Assembly: GCA_035518375.1 (NCBI GenBank)
Contig: DATIXQ010000040.1
Span: 34,942 to 98,941 of the forward strand
Reading direction: 5' to 3'
DNA: 64,000 nucleotides
Source of the DNA: DATJLY01 sp035518375
GTDB taxonomy: Bacteria; Pseudomonadota; Alphaproteobacteria; ATCC43930; CGMCC-115725
In this document: piece after piece, positions 1 to 9,123 of the stretch
Numbering within the stretch: the stretch's first letter is position 1
Layout of the letters: each line of letters starts with the position of its first letter
Program-made: the position numbers and the translations under genes
The notes under the pieces: generated by a model
Told to the model about the DNA's origin: nothing
Databases searched by the model: none
What the model saw: only the letters and a program-made list of their open reading frames with translations

Positions 1-397
1 TTGCCGTTTCGCGCGCCGAAGCGCGACCGCCGCCGCGGTAATCGCGAATGCCGTATTTCTTCCAGTAGGTGTAATCGGCGTGGCCCGGCCGGAAGCGGTC
101 CTTGATCGCCTCATAGTCCTTGGAACGCGCGTCCTCGTTCTCGATGAGGAGCTGGATCGGCGTGCCGGTGGTGTGGCCCTCGAACACGCCGGAGAGGATC
201 TTCACCTGGTCGCTCTCGCGCCGCTGCGTCGTGAAACGCGACTGACCCGGGCGCCTGCGGTCGAGCCAAGGCTGGATGTCGCTTTCGGCGAGCGCGATAC
301 GCGGTGGACAGCCGTCGACGACGCAACCGATCGCGGGTCCGTGGCTCTCGCCCCAGCTCGTGAAGCGGAACGTCTCGCCGAAGCTGTTGCCTGCCAC
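1..397 (-). CDS. aroC: Chorismate synthase, N-terminal part (runs off left edge)
   Basis: Converts 5-enolpyruvylshikimate-3-phosphate to chorismate, the last step of the shikimate pathway in the cytoplasm, using reduced FMN. About 132 N-terminal residues are visible. The opening is the family's signature (GNSFGETFRFTSWGESHGP), followed by the conserved segments GCVVDGCPP, RRPGQSRFTTQRRE and the GTPIQLLIENED stretch. The start is a GTG at 395-397 placing the signature at residue 3, as in other AroC proteins. The gene is transcribed leftward just behind fabI, only 10 bases after its stop, so the two are probably co-transcribed. The C-terminal two thirds lie outside the window. Confidence 0.95.
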   Translation of the reverse strand, partial: MAGNSFGETFRFTSWGESHGPAIGCVVDGCPPRIALAESDIQPWLDRRRPGQSRFTTQRRESDQVKILSGVFEGHTTGTPIQLLIENEDARSKDYEAIKDRFRPGHADYTYWKKYGIRDYRGGGRASARETA

Positions 398-407
398 GCG
401 CGCCCCG

Positions 408-1220
408 CTAGACCACGGATATGTCGGGCGCGTCCGGCGATTTCATGCCGACGACGTGATAGCCGCAATCGACGTGATGCACCTCGCCGGTGACGCCGGC
501 GCCGAGATCGCTCAAAAGATAGACGCCGGCGCCGCCGACTTCCTCGATCGCGACGTTGCGCTTCAGCGGCGCGTTGTACTGGTTCCACTTCAGGATATAG
601 CGGAAGTCGCCGATACCCGAGGCGGCGAGTGTCTTGATCGGCCCGGCCGAGATGGCGTTGACGCGCACGTTCTGTCCGCCGAGATCGGCCGCGAGATAGC
701 GCACCGAGGATTCGAGCGCGGCCTTCACCACGCCCATGACGTTGTAGTGCGGCATGACCCGCTCGGCGCCGAGATAGCTCAAAGTGAGGAGGCTACCGCC
801 CCGCGGCATGAGCGGCGCTGCGCGCCGGCAGATATCGGTGAAGGAAAAGCAGGAGATGTCCATGCTGCGCAGGAAATTGGCGCGCGTGGTGTCGATGTAG
901 TGGCCCTTGAGCTCGTTCGCATCCGAGAAGGCGACCGCATGCACGGCGAAATCGATGTGCTCCCAGCGCATCTTGAGGGCTGCGAAAACGGCGTCGAGGC
1001 TCGCTTCGTCGGTCACGTCGCAATCGAGAACGAGGTCGCTGCCGATGCTCGCCGCGAGCGGCCGCACGCGCTTGGCGAATGCGTCGCCCTGATAGGTGAA
1101 GGCAAGCTCCGCGCCATGCTCCGCGGCCGCCTTGGCGATGCCCCAGGCGATCGAGCGGTCGTTCGCCACGCCCATGATGAGGCCTCGCTTGCCGGCCATG
1201 AGCGGCTTTCCGTTCACCAT
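408..1220 (-). CDS. fabI: Enoyl-[acyl-carrier-protein] reductase (NADH)
   Basis: Reduces trans-2-enoyl-ACP in the last step of each type II fatty acid elongation cycle. The 270-residue protein has the divergent SDR nucleotide-binding motif GVANDRSIAWGIAK near residues 17-30. It also has the FabI catalytic pair Tyr159 and Lys166 (Y-x6-K in HYNVMGVVKAALE) with the upstream Tyr149 of SYLGAERVMPHY, and the length is normal for FabI. The frame is open well upstream of 1220, but MVNGKPLMAGKRG matches where family members begin. It is likely the first gene of a leftward fabI-aroC unit, with the DnaJ-like gene upstream on the same strand. Confidence 0.95.
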   Translation of the reverse strand: MVNGKPLMAGKRGLIMGVANDRSIAWGIAKAAAEHGAELAFTYQGDAFAKRVRPLAASIGSDLVLDCDVTDEASLDAVFAALKMRWEHIDFAVHAVAFSDANELKGHYIDTTRANFLRSMDISCFSFTDICRRAAPLMPRGGSLLTLSYLGAERVMPHYNVMGVVKAALESSVRYLAADLGGQNVRVNAISAGPIKTLAASGIGDFRYILKWNQYNAPLKRNVAIEEVGGAGVYLLSDLGAGVTGEVHHVDCGYHVVGMKSPDAPDISVV

Positions 1221-1329
1221 GCGTGCTCGCTCCTCGGGCGGCGGCGGCGCCGATGGAAGTAGCACCATCCTACACGATGGCCCTGTACCGCGGAAAGCAC
1301 CCCGGCCGAGTTTGCGCGGGCGCATTATG

Positions 1330-2196
1330 TTAGCCGGTGCCGCCGCGCACCTTCTGCCGGCGCCGTTCGGCCCAGCGCTCGAGAAACGACGTGAGCTCGG
1401 GATCGGCCGGGTCGGGGAGCATGACGCGGAGCCGCACATACTGGTCGCCCGCGCCGCCCGCTGCGGCGATGCCCTTGCCCTTCAAACGCAGGAGCGCGCC
1501 ACTGTTTGACCCTTTCGGCACCTTCACCGCGACGTCGCCATGAATCGTCGCCACGGTGAGTGTCGCGCCAAGCACGGCATCGGCGAGGCTCACCGGCAGC
1601 TCGACCTGAATGTCGCGATCCTTGCGCGTGAAAAGAGGGTGCGGATCGACCGTGACATCGAGATGGATGTCGCCCGCAAGCCCGTCATGGAGGCGCAATT
1701 TCTGGCCCGAGTCGATCCCTGGCGGTATCGCGACCTCGATCGTGCGTCCGTCCGCCAGCGCGACCTGACGCTTGGCGCCGAGCGCCGCCTCCAAAAAACT
1801 GATGCGCAGCGCCTGGTTCGCGAGTTCGGCCTTGGCGCCACTTCCGCGCCCGCCAGCCGAGCGTCGGCCGCGGCGGAGGAACTCCTGGAACACCTCGTCG
1901 AGCGAGAAGTCGGAGAAGCCGGCGCCGCGCCCGGCGCGTGCGCGCGCGCCACCGCCGAAGCCAAAGCCGCGCTCGCGCCCCTCGGCGTCGATCTCGCCGC
2001 GGTCGAAGCGCCGGCGCTTGGCCGGATCGGACAGAATCTCGTAGGCGGCGTTGAGTTCGCGGAACTGGGTCTCGACCGCGCGGTTGCCCGGATTGACGTC
2101 GGGATGGAGACGCTTGGCGAGGCGACGGAAAGCGCGCTTCACATCGTCGTCGGACGCGTCGCGCGCGAGACCGAGGACCGCGTAGGGATCTCTCAT
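1330..2196 (-). CDS. DnaJ/CbpA-type co-chaperone without zinc-finger domain
   Basis: A J-domain partner that stimulates DnaK ATPase and presents unfolded clients. The N-terminal J domain spans residues 1-65 with the invariant HPD at 31-33. A Gly/Arg-rich linker of roughly 70-125 follows, then the beta-rich DnaJ C-terminal domain (GIDSGQKLRLHD, VDPHPLFTRKDRD). The Cys-rich zinc-finger module of canonical DnaJ is absent, so this is a class II protein like CbpA or DnaJ2. Length is 288 residues. The start at 2194-2196 (MRDPYAVLGL) is the usual J-domain opening. It lies between fabI and the divergent pdxH; this neighbourhood recurs in alphaproteobacteria. Confidence 0.9.
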   Translation of the reverse strand: MRDPYAVLGLARDASDDDVKRAFRRLAKRLHPDVNPGNRAVETQFRELNAAYEILSDPAKRRRFDRGEIDAEGRERGFGFGGGARARAGRGAGFSDFSLDEVFQEFLRRGRRSAGGRGSGAKAELANQALRISFLEAALGAKRQVALADGRTIEVAIPPGIDSGQKLRLHDGLAGDIHLDVTVDPHPLFTRKDRDIQVELPVSLADAVLGATLTVATIHGDVAVKVPKGSNSGALLRLKGKGIAAAGGAGDQYVRLRVMLPDPADPELTSFLERWAERRRQKVRGGTG

Positions 2197-2287
2197 TCGC
2201 ACGCATTGTGCCCGTTGGGGACCACCGCTCGCAACCGGATTGCAACATTCGCTATGGTAGAGACCTGCTTTCGCGCGAGGATTTCCC

Positions 2288-2875
2288 GTGACATCCGCAT
2301 CGCTTGAAGACCCATTCGAGCGCTTCGCGCAATGGTTTGCGGAGGCGAACAAGGCGGAAGCCCTGGCCGAGGCCGCGAGTCTTGCCACATCGACGCCCGG
2401 CGGCGTGCCTTCGCTCCGCCTCGTGCTCGTCAAGGCTGCCGATTCGCGCGGATTCGTGTTCTACAGCAACAGCGAGAGCCGCAAGGGCGGAGAGCTGGCG
2501 GCCAATCCGCGCGCGGCGCTGTGCTTTCACTGGAAAGCAGTGCGGCGCCAAGTCCGGCTCGAAGGCGATATCGAGCCTGTGAGCGATGCCGAGGCTGATG
2601 CCTATTTCGCGACGCGCGCGCGCGAAAGCCAGATCGGCGCCTGGGCCTCGGCCCAGTCGCGCCCACTTTCGAGCCCGGCCGAGCTCGAGCGGCGATTTGC
2701 CGAGGAATCGCGCCGCTTCGACGGGCGCCCGGTGCCGCGGCCGCGAAACTGGCCCGGCTTTCGCCTCGTGCCGTCCGTGATGGAGTTCTGGGAAGAGCGT
2801 CCGCACCGCTTGCACGAGCGTCTCTGCTACCGCCGGCAGGGCGCCGGCTGGACGGTCGAACGGCTCTTCCCGTAA
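2288..2875 (+). CDS. pdxH: Pyridoxamine 5'-phosphate oxidase
   Basis: FMN enzyme oxidising pyridoxine- or pyridoxamine-5'-phosphate to pyridoxal 5'-phosphate. The 195-residue protein has the family's FMN-binding core (PSLRLVLVKAADSRGFVFYSN), the RQVRLEG strand, the AWASAQSRP segment and the C-terminal substrate-binding block with WPGFRLVPSVMEFW and RLHERL (usually RLHDR). The start is a GTG at 2288. It is transcribed away from the DnaJ-like gene, and the SDR gene follows 9 bases downstream. The PLP made here is used by hemA and the aminotransferase nearby, though no direct link is shown. Confidence 0.93.
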   Translation: MTSASLEDPFERFAQWFAEANKAEALAEAASLATSTPGGVPSLRLVLVKAADSRGFVFYSNSESRKGGELAANPRAALCFHWKAVRRQVRLEGDIEPVSDAEADAYFATRARESQIGAWASAQSRPLSSPAELERRFAEESRRFDGRPVPRPRNWPGFRLVPSVMEFWEERPHRLHERLCYRRQGAGWTVERLFP

Positions 2876-2884
2876 GCTGCCGCC

Positions 2885-3628
2885 ATGCCCGGCGCCGCCC
2901 ACAAGACCCTGCTTCTCACCGGCGCAAGCCGCGGCATCGGCCATGCGACGGTGCAGCGCTTCAGCGCCGAGGGCTGGCGCATCATCACCTCCTCGCGCGA
3001 TGACGTCCCGGCCGAGTGCAAGCGCGATCCCAATTGGACGCACCACATCCCGGCCGATCTCGGCGATCCGGCGGAGGTCGAGCGCTTCGCCAAGGAGGCG
3101 ATCGCCTGCATCGGCGACGGCGCGCTCGACGCGCTCGTCAACAATGCCGGCATCTCGCCCAAGACGCCGCTGCGCGAGCGCCTCGGCTGTCTCAACGGCG
3201 ACCTCGGCGACTGGCACTCCGTGTTCCAGCTCAATTTCTTCACGCCGCTCTCGCTCGCCCGCGCGCTTGCCGCGCCCCTTGCGCGCGGACGCGGCGCCAT
3301 CGTCAACATCACCTCGATCGCAGGCCATAGCGTGCATCCGTTCGCAGGCTCCGCCTATTCAACCTCGAAGGCGGCGCTGTCGGCGCTGACGCGCGAGATG
3401 GCGGTCGAGTTCGCCGAGCTTGGCGTGCGTGTCAACGCGGTGGCGCCGGGCGAGATCGAGACGGCGATGCTGTCGCCCGAGACCGACGTGCTGATCCCGC
3501 GCATCCCACTGCACCGGCTCGGCAAGCCCGAGGACGTGGCGGCCACCATCTACTATCTCTGCGCGGGCGATTCCGCCTACGTCACCGGCACCGAGATCTT
3601 CGTCACCGGCGGCCAACACCTGCACTAG
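2885..3628 (+). CDS. SDR-family oxidoreductase
   Basis: A classical NAD(P)(H)-dependent short-chain dehydrogenase/reductase of 247 residues. The glycine-rich TGASRGIG motif is at 12-19, NNAG at 86-89, and the catalytic Ser144, Tyr158 and Lys162 are present (YSTSK). A C-terminal AYVTGTEIFVTGGQ stretch is typical of the family. It sits 9 bases after pdxH and 4 bases before the FAD monooxygenase, so the three may be co-transcribed. Its substrate cannot be told from sequence. Pairing with a ring hydroxylase suggests, but does not prove, a shared catabolic step. Confidence 0.88.
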   Translation: MPGAAHKTLLLTGASRGIGHATVQRFSAEGWRIITSSRDDVPAECKRDPNWTHHIPADLGDPAEVERFAKEAIACIGDGALDALVNNAGISPKTPLRERLGCLNGDLGDWHSVFQLNFFTPLSLARALAAPLARGRGAIVNITSIAGHSVHPFAGSAYSTSKAALSALTREMAVEFAELGVRVNAVAPGEIETAMLSPETDVLIPRIPLHRLGKPEDVAATIYYLCAGDSAYVTGTEIFVTGGQHLH

Positions 3629-3632
3629 CGTC

Positions 3633-5195
3633 ATGTATGACGTCGTCATCGTGGGCTATGGGCCCACCGGGATGCTGGCAGCGATCCTGCTCGGGCGCGC
3701 CGGCCATCGTGTCGCCGTCATCGAGCGCTACCATACGCTCTACAACCTGCCGCGCGTCGGCATCGTGCATGACGATGTGCTGCGCATGTTTCAGGAGATC
3801 GGCTGCATCGACGAGATCTGGCCGGCGACTCACTTCCTGCCTGTCTACGAGCTTGCGAAGAATGGGCGCGTGCTGCTCTCGAGCGAAGTTTCGCCGATGG
3901 CGACGCATGGCTGGCCCGAATACATCTCGATCTACCAGCCCTCGTTCGAGAGGGAGATGGACCGTATCGCCTCGGCGCTTCCTACGGTCGAGATTTTCCG
4001 CGGCGCCACGGCAAGCGCGCTCGCGGCGGGCACGGATCGCGTCACCCTCACCGTTTCAGCTGAGAACGGCGGCACGTGGCAGATCGAGGGCCGCTATCTC
4101 ATCGGCGCCGACGGTGGCAACAGCTTCGTGCGCGAAGCGCTCGGCGTCCCTTACGAGGATCTGGGCTTCGATCAGGACTGGCTCGTGATCGACGCCAAGG
4201 AGAAGCGCGTGCGATCCGGCCTGCCCGCCATGCGCCAGTTCTGCGAGCCGGAGCAGCCGGGCGTCACGCTTTATATGGGGCCGCATCATCGCCGCTGGTC
4301 GTTCATGATCTTTCCCGGCGAATCCGCCGAGGCCGCGATGGCGCCCGAAAGCGTGTGGCGAAGGCTGGACCGGCCCGAGGGCGCGACGCCCGACGAGTTC
4401 GAGCTGATCCGCGTCGCGGCCTACAAGTTCCAGTCGCTCTATGCCGAGCGCTGGCGCGTCGGCCGCGTGTTTCTGGCCGGCGATGCCGCGCATCAGATGC
4501 CGCCCTTTCTCGCGCAGGGCCTCTGCTCCGGCTTTCGCGACGCACATAATCTCGCGTGGAAGCTCGATCTCGTCCTCAAGGGCCTTGCCGACGACGGGCT
4601 CCTAGATACCTACATGGCCGAGCGCGGCCCCAACGCGCGCGCCACCATCATCGAGAGCATGCGCGTCGGCCAGCACGTCAATGAGCGCGACCCCGAGAAG
4701 GTGCGCGCACGCGACGTGCAGCTTCTGGCGCTGCAGGCGGAGAAGGAGCGCGCGGGCGGTCGGAACGAGCTTATCGCGTTTCGCGTGCCCGGTTTTACCA
4801 GCGGCTTCATCGCGAGGGGCGGTGCGCCCGCGGCGGGCGATGCTTTTCCCCAGTATCGCGTGCGTGCGGGGGCACGCGACGGGCGTTTCGACGACATCGC
4901 AGGGCGCGGCTTCCTCGTCCTCGCGCGCGGCGCCGATGCGGCGGCCGCGCTCGCACCCGACGATCTCGCCTTCTGGCGCGCGCTTGGCGGGCGTTTTCTG
5001 CAGATAGATGCGGGCGAGGGCGCTGACCTCGTCGACAGCGACGGCAGCTATGGCAAGCTCATGGACGAATATGCTTGCGCCGTCCTCGTGAAGCGCCCCG
5101 ACGACTATCTCTTCGGCGGCTGCCGCACCGCGGGCGACCTGCCGGCGGTGATCGCAAATCTGCGCGATCAGCTTGCTGGGACGCGGAGGCCTTGA
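3633..5195 (+). CDS. FAD-dependent aromatic hydroxylase (PHBH/MhpA-like)
   Basis: Probable flavoprotein monooxygenase that hydroxylates an aromatic ring using NAD(P)H and O2. The 520-residue protein has the FAD-binding GYGPTGMLAAILLGRAG motif at the N-terminus, the DG motif (LIGADGGNSFVREALG, around 155-170) and the GD motif VFLAGDAAHQMPPFLAQG near 280. A C-terminal thioredoxin-like extension is typical of the MhpA/phenol-hydroxylase branch. It most resembles 3-(3-hydroxyphenyl)propionate hydroxylases, but the ring substrate is not determined. It follows the SDR by 4 bases. Its last 28 bases overlap the 3' end of the opposing regulator gene. Confidence 0.85.
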   Translation: MYDVVIVGYGPTGMLAAILLGRAGHRVAVIERYHTLYNLPRVGIVHDDVLRMFQEIGCIDEIWPATHFLPVYELAKNGRVLLSSEVSPMATHGWPEYISIYQPSFEREMDRIASALPTVEIFRGATASALAAGTDRVTLTVSAENGGTWQIEGRYLIGADGGNSFVREALGVPYEDLGFDQDWLVIDAKEKRVRSGLPAMRQFCEPEQPGVTLYMGPHHRRWSFMIFPGESAEAAMAPESVWRRLDRPEGATPDEFELIRVAAYKFQSLYAERWRVGRVFLAGDAAHQMPPFLAQGLCSGFRDAHNLAWKLDLVLKGLADDGLLDTYMAERGPNARATIIESMRVGQHVNERDPEKVRARDVQLLALQAEKERAGGRNELIAFRVPGFTSGFIARGGAPAAGDAFPQYRVRAGARDGRFDDIAGRGFLVLARGADAAAALAPDDLAFWRALGGRFLQIDAGEGADLVDSDGSYGKLMDEYACAVLVKRPDDYLFGGCRTAGDLPAVIANLRDQLAGTRRP

Positions 5196-5698
5196 AGCCG
5201 CGCCTCGAGCGCGGCGATGTCGTGGTCGAGCCAGGCGTCGAACGGTTCGGCCGCGCCAGATTCGGTGCGCCTCAAGTCCTTGAGGCGGGCAAGTTCGCTC
5301 TCGACGGACTCGGCGATGAGCGCCATCTGCTCCTGCCGCTCGTCCGCCGGCAGCGCCTGGAGGAAGCGGAGCTTCAGCAGGATGGTGAGCCGGTTGAGGT
5401 CGCCGAGCGGCGCGCGCGGCCGCGCCTTCAGGAGCGTGCGCAGGGTCTGACGTCCTGTTTCGGTAATAGCCAGCGTCGCGGTCTCGGCGTTGGCGCCGCT
5501 CTCTGAGGAGGCGAGTCCCTCGTAGCGCAAGAGCTCGAGCGACGTGCCCATGAGCTCGAGCGAGGGGCCGGCCACACAGCTCGTGAAATGGCGGATCGCT
5601 GCCGCGAGTTCGCCATAGCGGCGCGGGCCTTCGGCGAGGAAGCCCAGCGCCGCAAGGCGGATCGCTTCGCTCGGTATGAGGGAATTGTCGCGGAACAT
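5168..5698 (-). CDS. PadR-like winged-helix transcriptional regulator (putative)
   Basis: A 176-residue protein with an N-terminal winged-helix-like half (ALGFLAEGPRRYGELAAAI, then LRYEGLASSE and a predicted beta-wing ATLAITETGRQTL) and a long helical C-terminal half (about residues 95-176). This architecture matches PadR-type regulators, whose C-terminal helices dimerise. It is convergent with the FAD monooxygenase and overlaps its 3' end by 28 bases, so it might regulate that gene. It ends upstream of nothing on its own strand and begins 7 bases after the hemA stop, so it could be read through from hemA. Family assignment is by pattern only. Confidence 0.6.
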   Translation of the reverse strand: MFRDNSLIPSEAIRLAALGFLAEGPRRYGELAAAIRHFTSCVAGPSLELMGTSLELLRYEGLASSESGANAETATLAITETGRQTLRTLLKARPRAPLGDLNRLTILLKLRFLQALPADERQEQMALIAESVESELARLKDLRRTESGAAEPFDAWLDHDIAALEARLQGLRVPAS

Positions 5699-5705
5699 CG
5701 GCAGA

Positions 5706-6911
5706 TCAGGCCACGCGGTGCATTGGCAGGCTCGCCCACACCTGGCGCAGCGCCACGACGAGCGCGTCGATATCCTCGTCGCTGTGGAGCGGCGTCGGCG
5801 TCAGGCGCAGCCGCGCCATGCCGCGCGGCACGGTCGGATAGCAGATCGGCTGCACGTAGATGGAATGGCGCTCGAGCAGCAGGTCGGACGCGTCCTTGCA
5901 GAGCTGCGCGTCGCCGACGAGCACCGGTACTATGTGGCTGGCGCTCTCCATCACCGGAAGCTGAACCTCGGCAAGGCGCCGCTTGAGGAGCGCTGCGCGC
6001 TCCTGGTGGCGGCGGCGCAGGTCGTGCGCCTCGCGCACGTGGCGGATGCTCGCGACTGCGCCCGCGGCGATGGCCGGCGGCAGCGACGTCGTGAAGATGA
6101 AGCCCGGCGCGTAGCTGCGGATGAAATCGACGAGCCCCGTCGAGGCCGCGACATAACCCCCGACGAGCCCGAACGCCTTTGCCAGCGTGCCCTGGATCAC
6201 GTCGACTTTGTCCTCGACGCCGTCGCGATCGGCGATGCCGGCGCCGCGCGAGCCATAGAGCCCGACTGCGTGGACCTCGTCGAGATAGGTCAGCGCGCCA
6301 TGACGGTGCGCCACATCGCAGAGTTCGCCGATGGGCGAGATGTCGCCGTCCATCGAATACACGGACTCGAAGGCGACGAGCTTCGGCCGCGCGGGATCGA
6401 GCGCCTTCAGGCGCCGCTCGAGGTCGGCCGGGTCGTTGTGGGCGAAGATCTGCTTCTCGGAGCGGCCGTGGCGAATGCCCTCGATCATCGAGTTGTGGTT
6501 GAGCGCGTCAGAAAGCACGATCGCGTTGGGCATCTGGCTCGCAAGCGTGGCGAGCGCCGCATCGTTCGCGACATAGCCCGAGGTGAAGATGAGCGCCGCG
6601 GGCTTGCGGTGGAGCGCGGCAAGTTCCGCCTCGAGCGTCACATGGTAATGCGTCGTGCCGGAGATGTTGCGCGTGCCCCCGGCACCGGCGCCGGTGCGGT
6701 CGATCGCCTCGTGCATGGCCGCGAGCACGGCCGGATGCTGGCCCATGCCGAGATAATCGTTCGAGCACCAAACGGTAATCTCGCCGCCGCTCTTGTGGTC
6801 ATAAGCGCGCGGGAACCGCCCGGCGCGCCGCTCGAGATCGGCGAATACCCGGTAATGTCCCTCGGCTCGCAGAGCGTCGAGCCGATTCCTGAAAAACCCT
6901 TCGTAATCCAT
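5706..6911 (-). CDS. hemA: 5-aminolevulinate synthase
   Basis: Condenses glycine and succinyl-CoA to 5-aminolevulinate (Shemin/C4 route), the first step of heme biosynthesis and a marker of alphaproteobacteria. The 401-residue PLP enzyme has NDYLGMGQHP, GTRNISGTTHYH, the aspartate of YLDEVHAVGLYG and the PLP lysine Lys245 in GTLAKAFGLVGG. Length is normal. The start MDYEGFFRNRLD matches the family. One difference from the common form is Leu/Ala in place of Gly/Cys around the lysine (TLAKAFGLVGG, commonly TLGKAFGCVGG). That distinguishes it only slightly from related alpha-oxoamine synthases; the FES-Y-SMDGD segment supports ALAS. Confidence 0.93.
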   Translation of the reverse strand: MDYEGFFRNRLDALRAEGHYRVFADLERRAGRFPRAYDHKSGGEITVWCSNDYLGMGQHPAVLAAMHEAIDRTGAGAGGTRNISGTTHYHVTLEAELAALHRKPAALIFTSGYVANDAALATLASQMPNAIVLSDALNHNSMIEGIRHGRSEKQIFAHNDPADLERRLKALDPARPKLVAFESVYSMDGDISPIGELCDVAHRHGALTYLDEVHAVGLYGSRGAGIADRDGVEDKVDVIQGTLAKAFGLVGGYVAASTGLVDFIRSYAPGFIFTTSLPPAIAAGAVASIRHVREAHDLRRRHQERAALLKRRLAEVQLPVMESASHIVPVLVGDAQLCKDASDLLLERHSIYVQPICYPTVPRGMARLRLTPTPLHSDEDIDALVVALRQVWASLPMHRVA

Positions 6912-6968
6912 TGCCCGCGCTAGTCCTCCCCACCAGAGGCCGCAGTATAGACCCGGCGCCCAGGGGCG

Positions 6969-8357
6969 TCAGGCGGACAGAACGTCGCTCCTCCGCCGCA
7001 ATTCGGCCGTCGCGGCCTCGAGCCCGCGCTCGAACCGGCGAACCAGCTCTTCGACCTCGGCGGCCGAGATCACGAGCGGCGGGCAGAAGGCGATGGTGTC
7101 GCCAAGCGCGCGCAGGATGGCGCCCTCCTCGCGGCATTTCTGCATCACCAGCGCGCCCGCGCCAGCCTGGGCCGGAAACGGCGCCTTGGTGGCTTTGTCG
7201 CGCACCAGTTCGATCCCGGCGATCAATCCCACGCCGCGGACCTCGCCGACGAGGGGATGGCCGGCGAAGCGCCGCACCGCCTGCTGCAAGACCGGCGCCA
7301 CGGCGCAGACGTGATCGAGGATGTGGCGCTCCTCGTAGAGCTTCAGCGTCTCAAGCGCGACGGCGCACGAGACCGGGTGCCCGCCATAGGTGAAGCCGTG
7401 CGAGAACACGCCGAGCTTCTCGCTCTGCCGCACGAGCGCGCGATAGATCGGCTCGGAGATGACGGTGGCCGAGATCGGCAGATAGGCTGAGGACAGCGCC
7501 TTCGCCACGGTCACGATGTCGGGCGCGAGCCCGAATGTCTCGGTACCGAACATGCGGCCGGTCCGCCCGAAGCCGCAGATCACCTCGTCGGCGATCAAGA
7601 GCATGTCGTGCTTCTTAAGCACGCGCTGGATTTTCTCGAAATAGCTGCGCGGCGGCACGATGACGCCGCCCGCGCCCATCACCGGCTCGGCGATGAAGGC
7701 GGCGACAGTCTCCGGGTCCTCGCGCTGGATCTGCAGGTCGAGGCTCTCGGCGAGCCGGTCGGCATATTGCTCCTCGCTCTCGCCGGGATGGCCAAAGCGC
7801 CAGTGATGCGGGCAGTCGGCGTGGCGGACCTGCGCGATTGGCAGATCGAAATCGCGGTGGTTGGCGGCAAGCCCGGTGAGGCTCGCGGTCGCGACCGTGA
7901 CGCCGTGATAGCCCCTGAGGCGCGAGATGATCTTCTTCTTGCGCGGGCGGCCCAGGGCATTGTTGTAGTACCAGACGATCTTGACCGCGGTGTCGTTGGC
8001 CTCAGAGCCGCTGTTGGAGAAGAACGCCTTCGACATCGGCACCGGCATCATTGCGACGAGTCGCTCGGCGAGCGCCCCCGCCACCTCGTGCGCCATCTGA
8101 TTGAAGCCGTGATAGAAGGGCAGGAGCCGCATTTGCCGCACGGCCGCCTCGACAAGGCGCTCTTCGCCGAAGCCGAGGGCCGTGCACCACAAGCCCGCCA
8201 TGCCCTCGATATAGTCCTTGCCGGCCTCGTCATAGACGAAGACGCCCTTGCCTTCGCGGATGACGAGCGGGCCTTCCTCCTCCTGCCGCTTCAGATTGGT
8301 GTAGGGATGGAGGTGGTAGGCCACGTCGCGGCCCGCGGCCGAATTCGGTCTTTGCAT
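6969..8357 (-). CDS. Class III (omega) aminotransferase
   Basis: PLP-dependent fold-type I transaminase of 462 residues, likely acting on an omega-amino acid or amine with pyruvate or another keto acid. Visible features are HLHPYTNLKRQEEEGPLVI near the N-terminus, the FSNSGSEANDTAVKIVWYY segment, RLRGYHGVT, the PLP aspartate in LLIADEVICGFGRTG and the PLP lysine in TVAKALSS. The closing FCPPLVISAAEVEE is also typical. It most resembles beta-alanine/putrescine:pyruvate-type enzymes; exact donor unknown. It precedes hemA on the same strand by 57 bases and is divergent from the cysteine-cluster gene at 8413. Confidence 0.9.
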   Translation of the reverse strand: MQRPNSAAGRDVAYHLHPYTNLKRQEEEGPLVIREGKGVFVYDEAGKDYIEGMAGLWCTALGFGEERLVEAAVRQMRLLPFYHGFNQMAHEVAGALAERLVAMMPVPMSKAFFSNSGSEANDTAVKIVWYYNNALGRPRKKKIISRLRGYHGVTVATASLTGLAANHRDFDLPIAQVRHADCPHHWRFGHPGESEEQYADRLAESLDLQIQREDPETVAAFIAEPVMGAGGVIVPPRSYFEKIQRVLKKHDMLLIADEVICGFGRTGRMFGTETFGLAPDIVTVAKALSSAYLPISATVISEPIYRALVRQSEKLGVFSHGFTYGGHPVSCAVALETLKLYEERHILDHVCAVAPVLQQAVRRFAGHPLVGEVRGVGLIAGIELVRDKATKAPFPAQAGAGALVMQKCREEGAILRALGDTIAFCPPLVISAAEVEELVRRFERGLEAATAELRRRSDVLSA

Positions 8358-8412
8358 GGCGGCGCCTTCGGTGCTTCCCTTTGCACGGCACTATGGCGCG
8401 AGGGGCGCGCGA

Positions 8413-8946
8413 ATGAAACCGCTGCCGAAGGTCTTCCGTGACATTCTCCGTCGCAAAGATGTATTCCTAGACGCATTGCGTCGTGCGATGCCGCAGGTGA
8501 CCGTGAGTACGGAAGCAAAGACCGAGAACCCGCCGCTCAGCTGCATGAAATGCGCGAGCTTCTGTTGCAAGCTCGCCGGCTATGTCGAGGTGAGCCGCGC
8601 CGACATCAGGCGCCTCGCCGATCACCTCGATCTGACCGTGCACGAGTTCGAGGAAAAACATATCGTCGAGGTGACCCGCAAAGGCGAGAAGCTCATCAAG
8701 TCCGGCTACGACACCTGCCAGTTTCTCACCGCCGAGCGCCGCTGCAGCGTCTACAAGGCGCGGCCGCGCAATTGCCAGGAATACGTCTGCTGGGACCAGT
8801 ACGACACCACGGTCTACGACTTCGCCTATTTCTACCAGAAGGCGATCGCGGCGCAGAGAAGTGCCGAGAAAAAGAAGCGCGACGAGGAAAAACGCGCCAA
8901 GGCCGCGGCACGCGAGCGGCGAAGGCGTAAGCAGCGCCGCGGTTGA
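8413..8946 (+). CDS. YkgJ-type cysteine-cluster protein
   Basis: A 177-residue protein with the cysteine spacing of the YkgJ/UPF0153 zinc- or iron-chelating family: CMKCASFCCK, then CQFLTAERRCSVYKARPRNCQEYVCW. The C-terminal 30 residues are very rich in Lys, Arg and Glu (KKKRDEEKRAKAAARERRRR) and look disordered. The frame is open from 8356, but MKPLPKVFRD at 8413 avoids overlapping the divergent aminotransferase start. Function of the family is not established; metal binding is the usual proposal. Confidence 0.75.
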   Translation: MKPLPKVFRDILRRKDVFLDALRRAMPQVTVSTEAKTENPPLSCMKCASFCCKLAGYVEVSRADIRRLADHLDLTVHEFEEKHIVEVTRKGEKLIKSGYDTCQFLTAERRCSVYKARPRNCQEYVCWDQYDTTVYDFAYFYQKAIAAQRSAEKKKRDEEKRAKAAARERRRRKQRRG

Positions 8947-9123
8947 GTGCTGCGACATTCTGACGCAGTCGGTGTGCCATCATATTGAAACAGTTGGGCC
9001 GGCTCTGGCTCTCCCGATTCGATCCCGAGCCTTATCCCCAGGCTTATCCAGAACTCGCCCGGAATTCCGGTGGAGGCGCCGCTTTGCGCCGCCGATGCTT
9101 GGGCCGTGGCAAGCCCCAAGCTC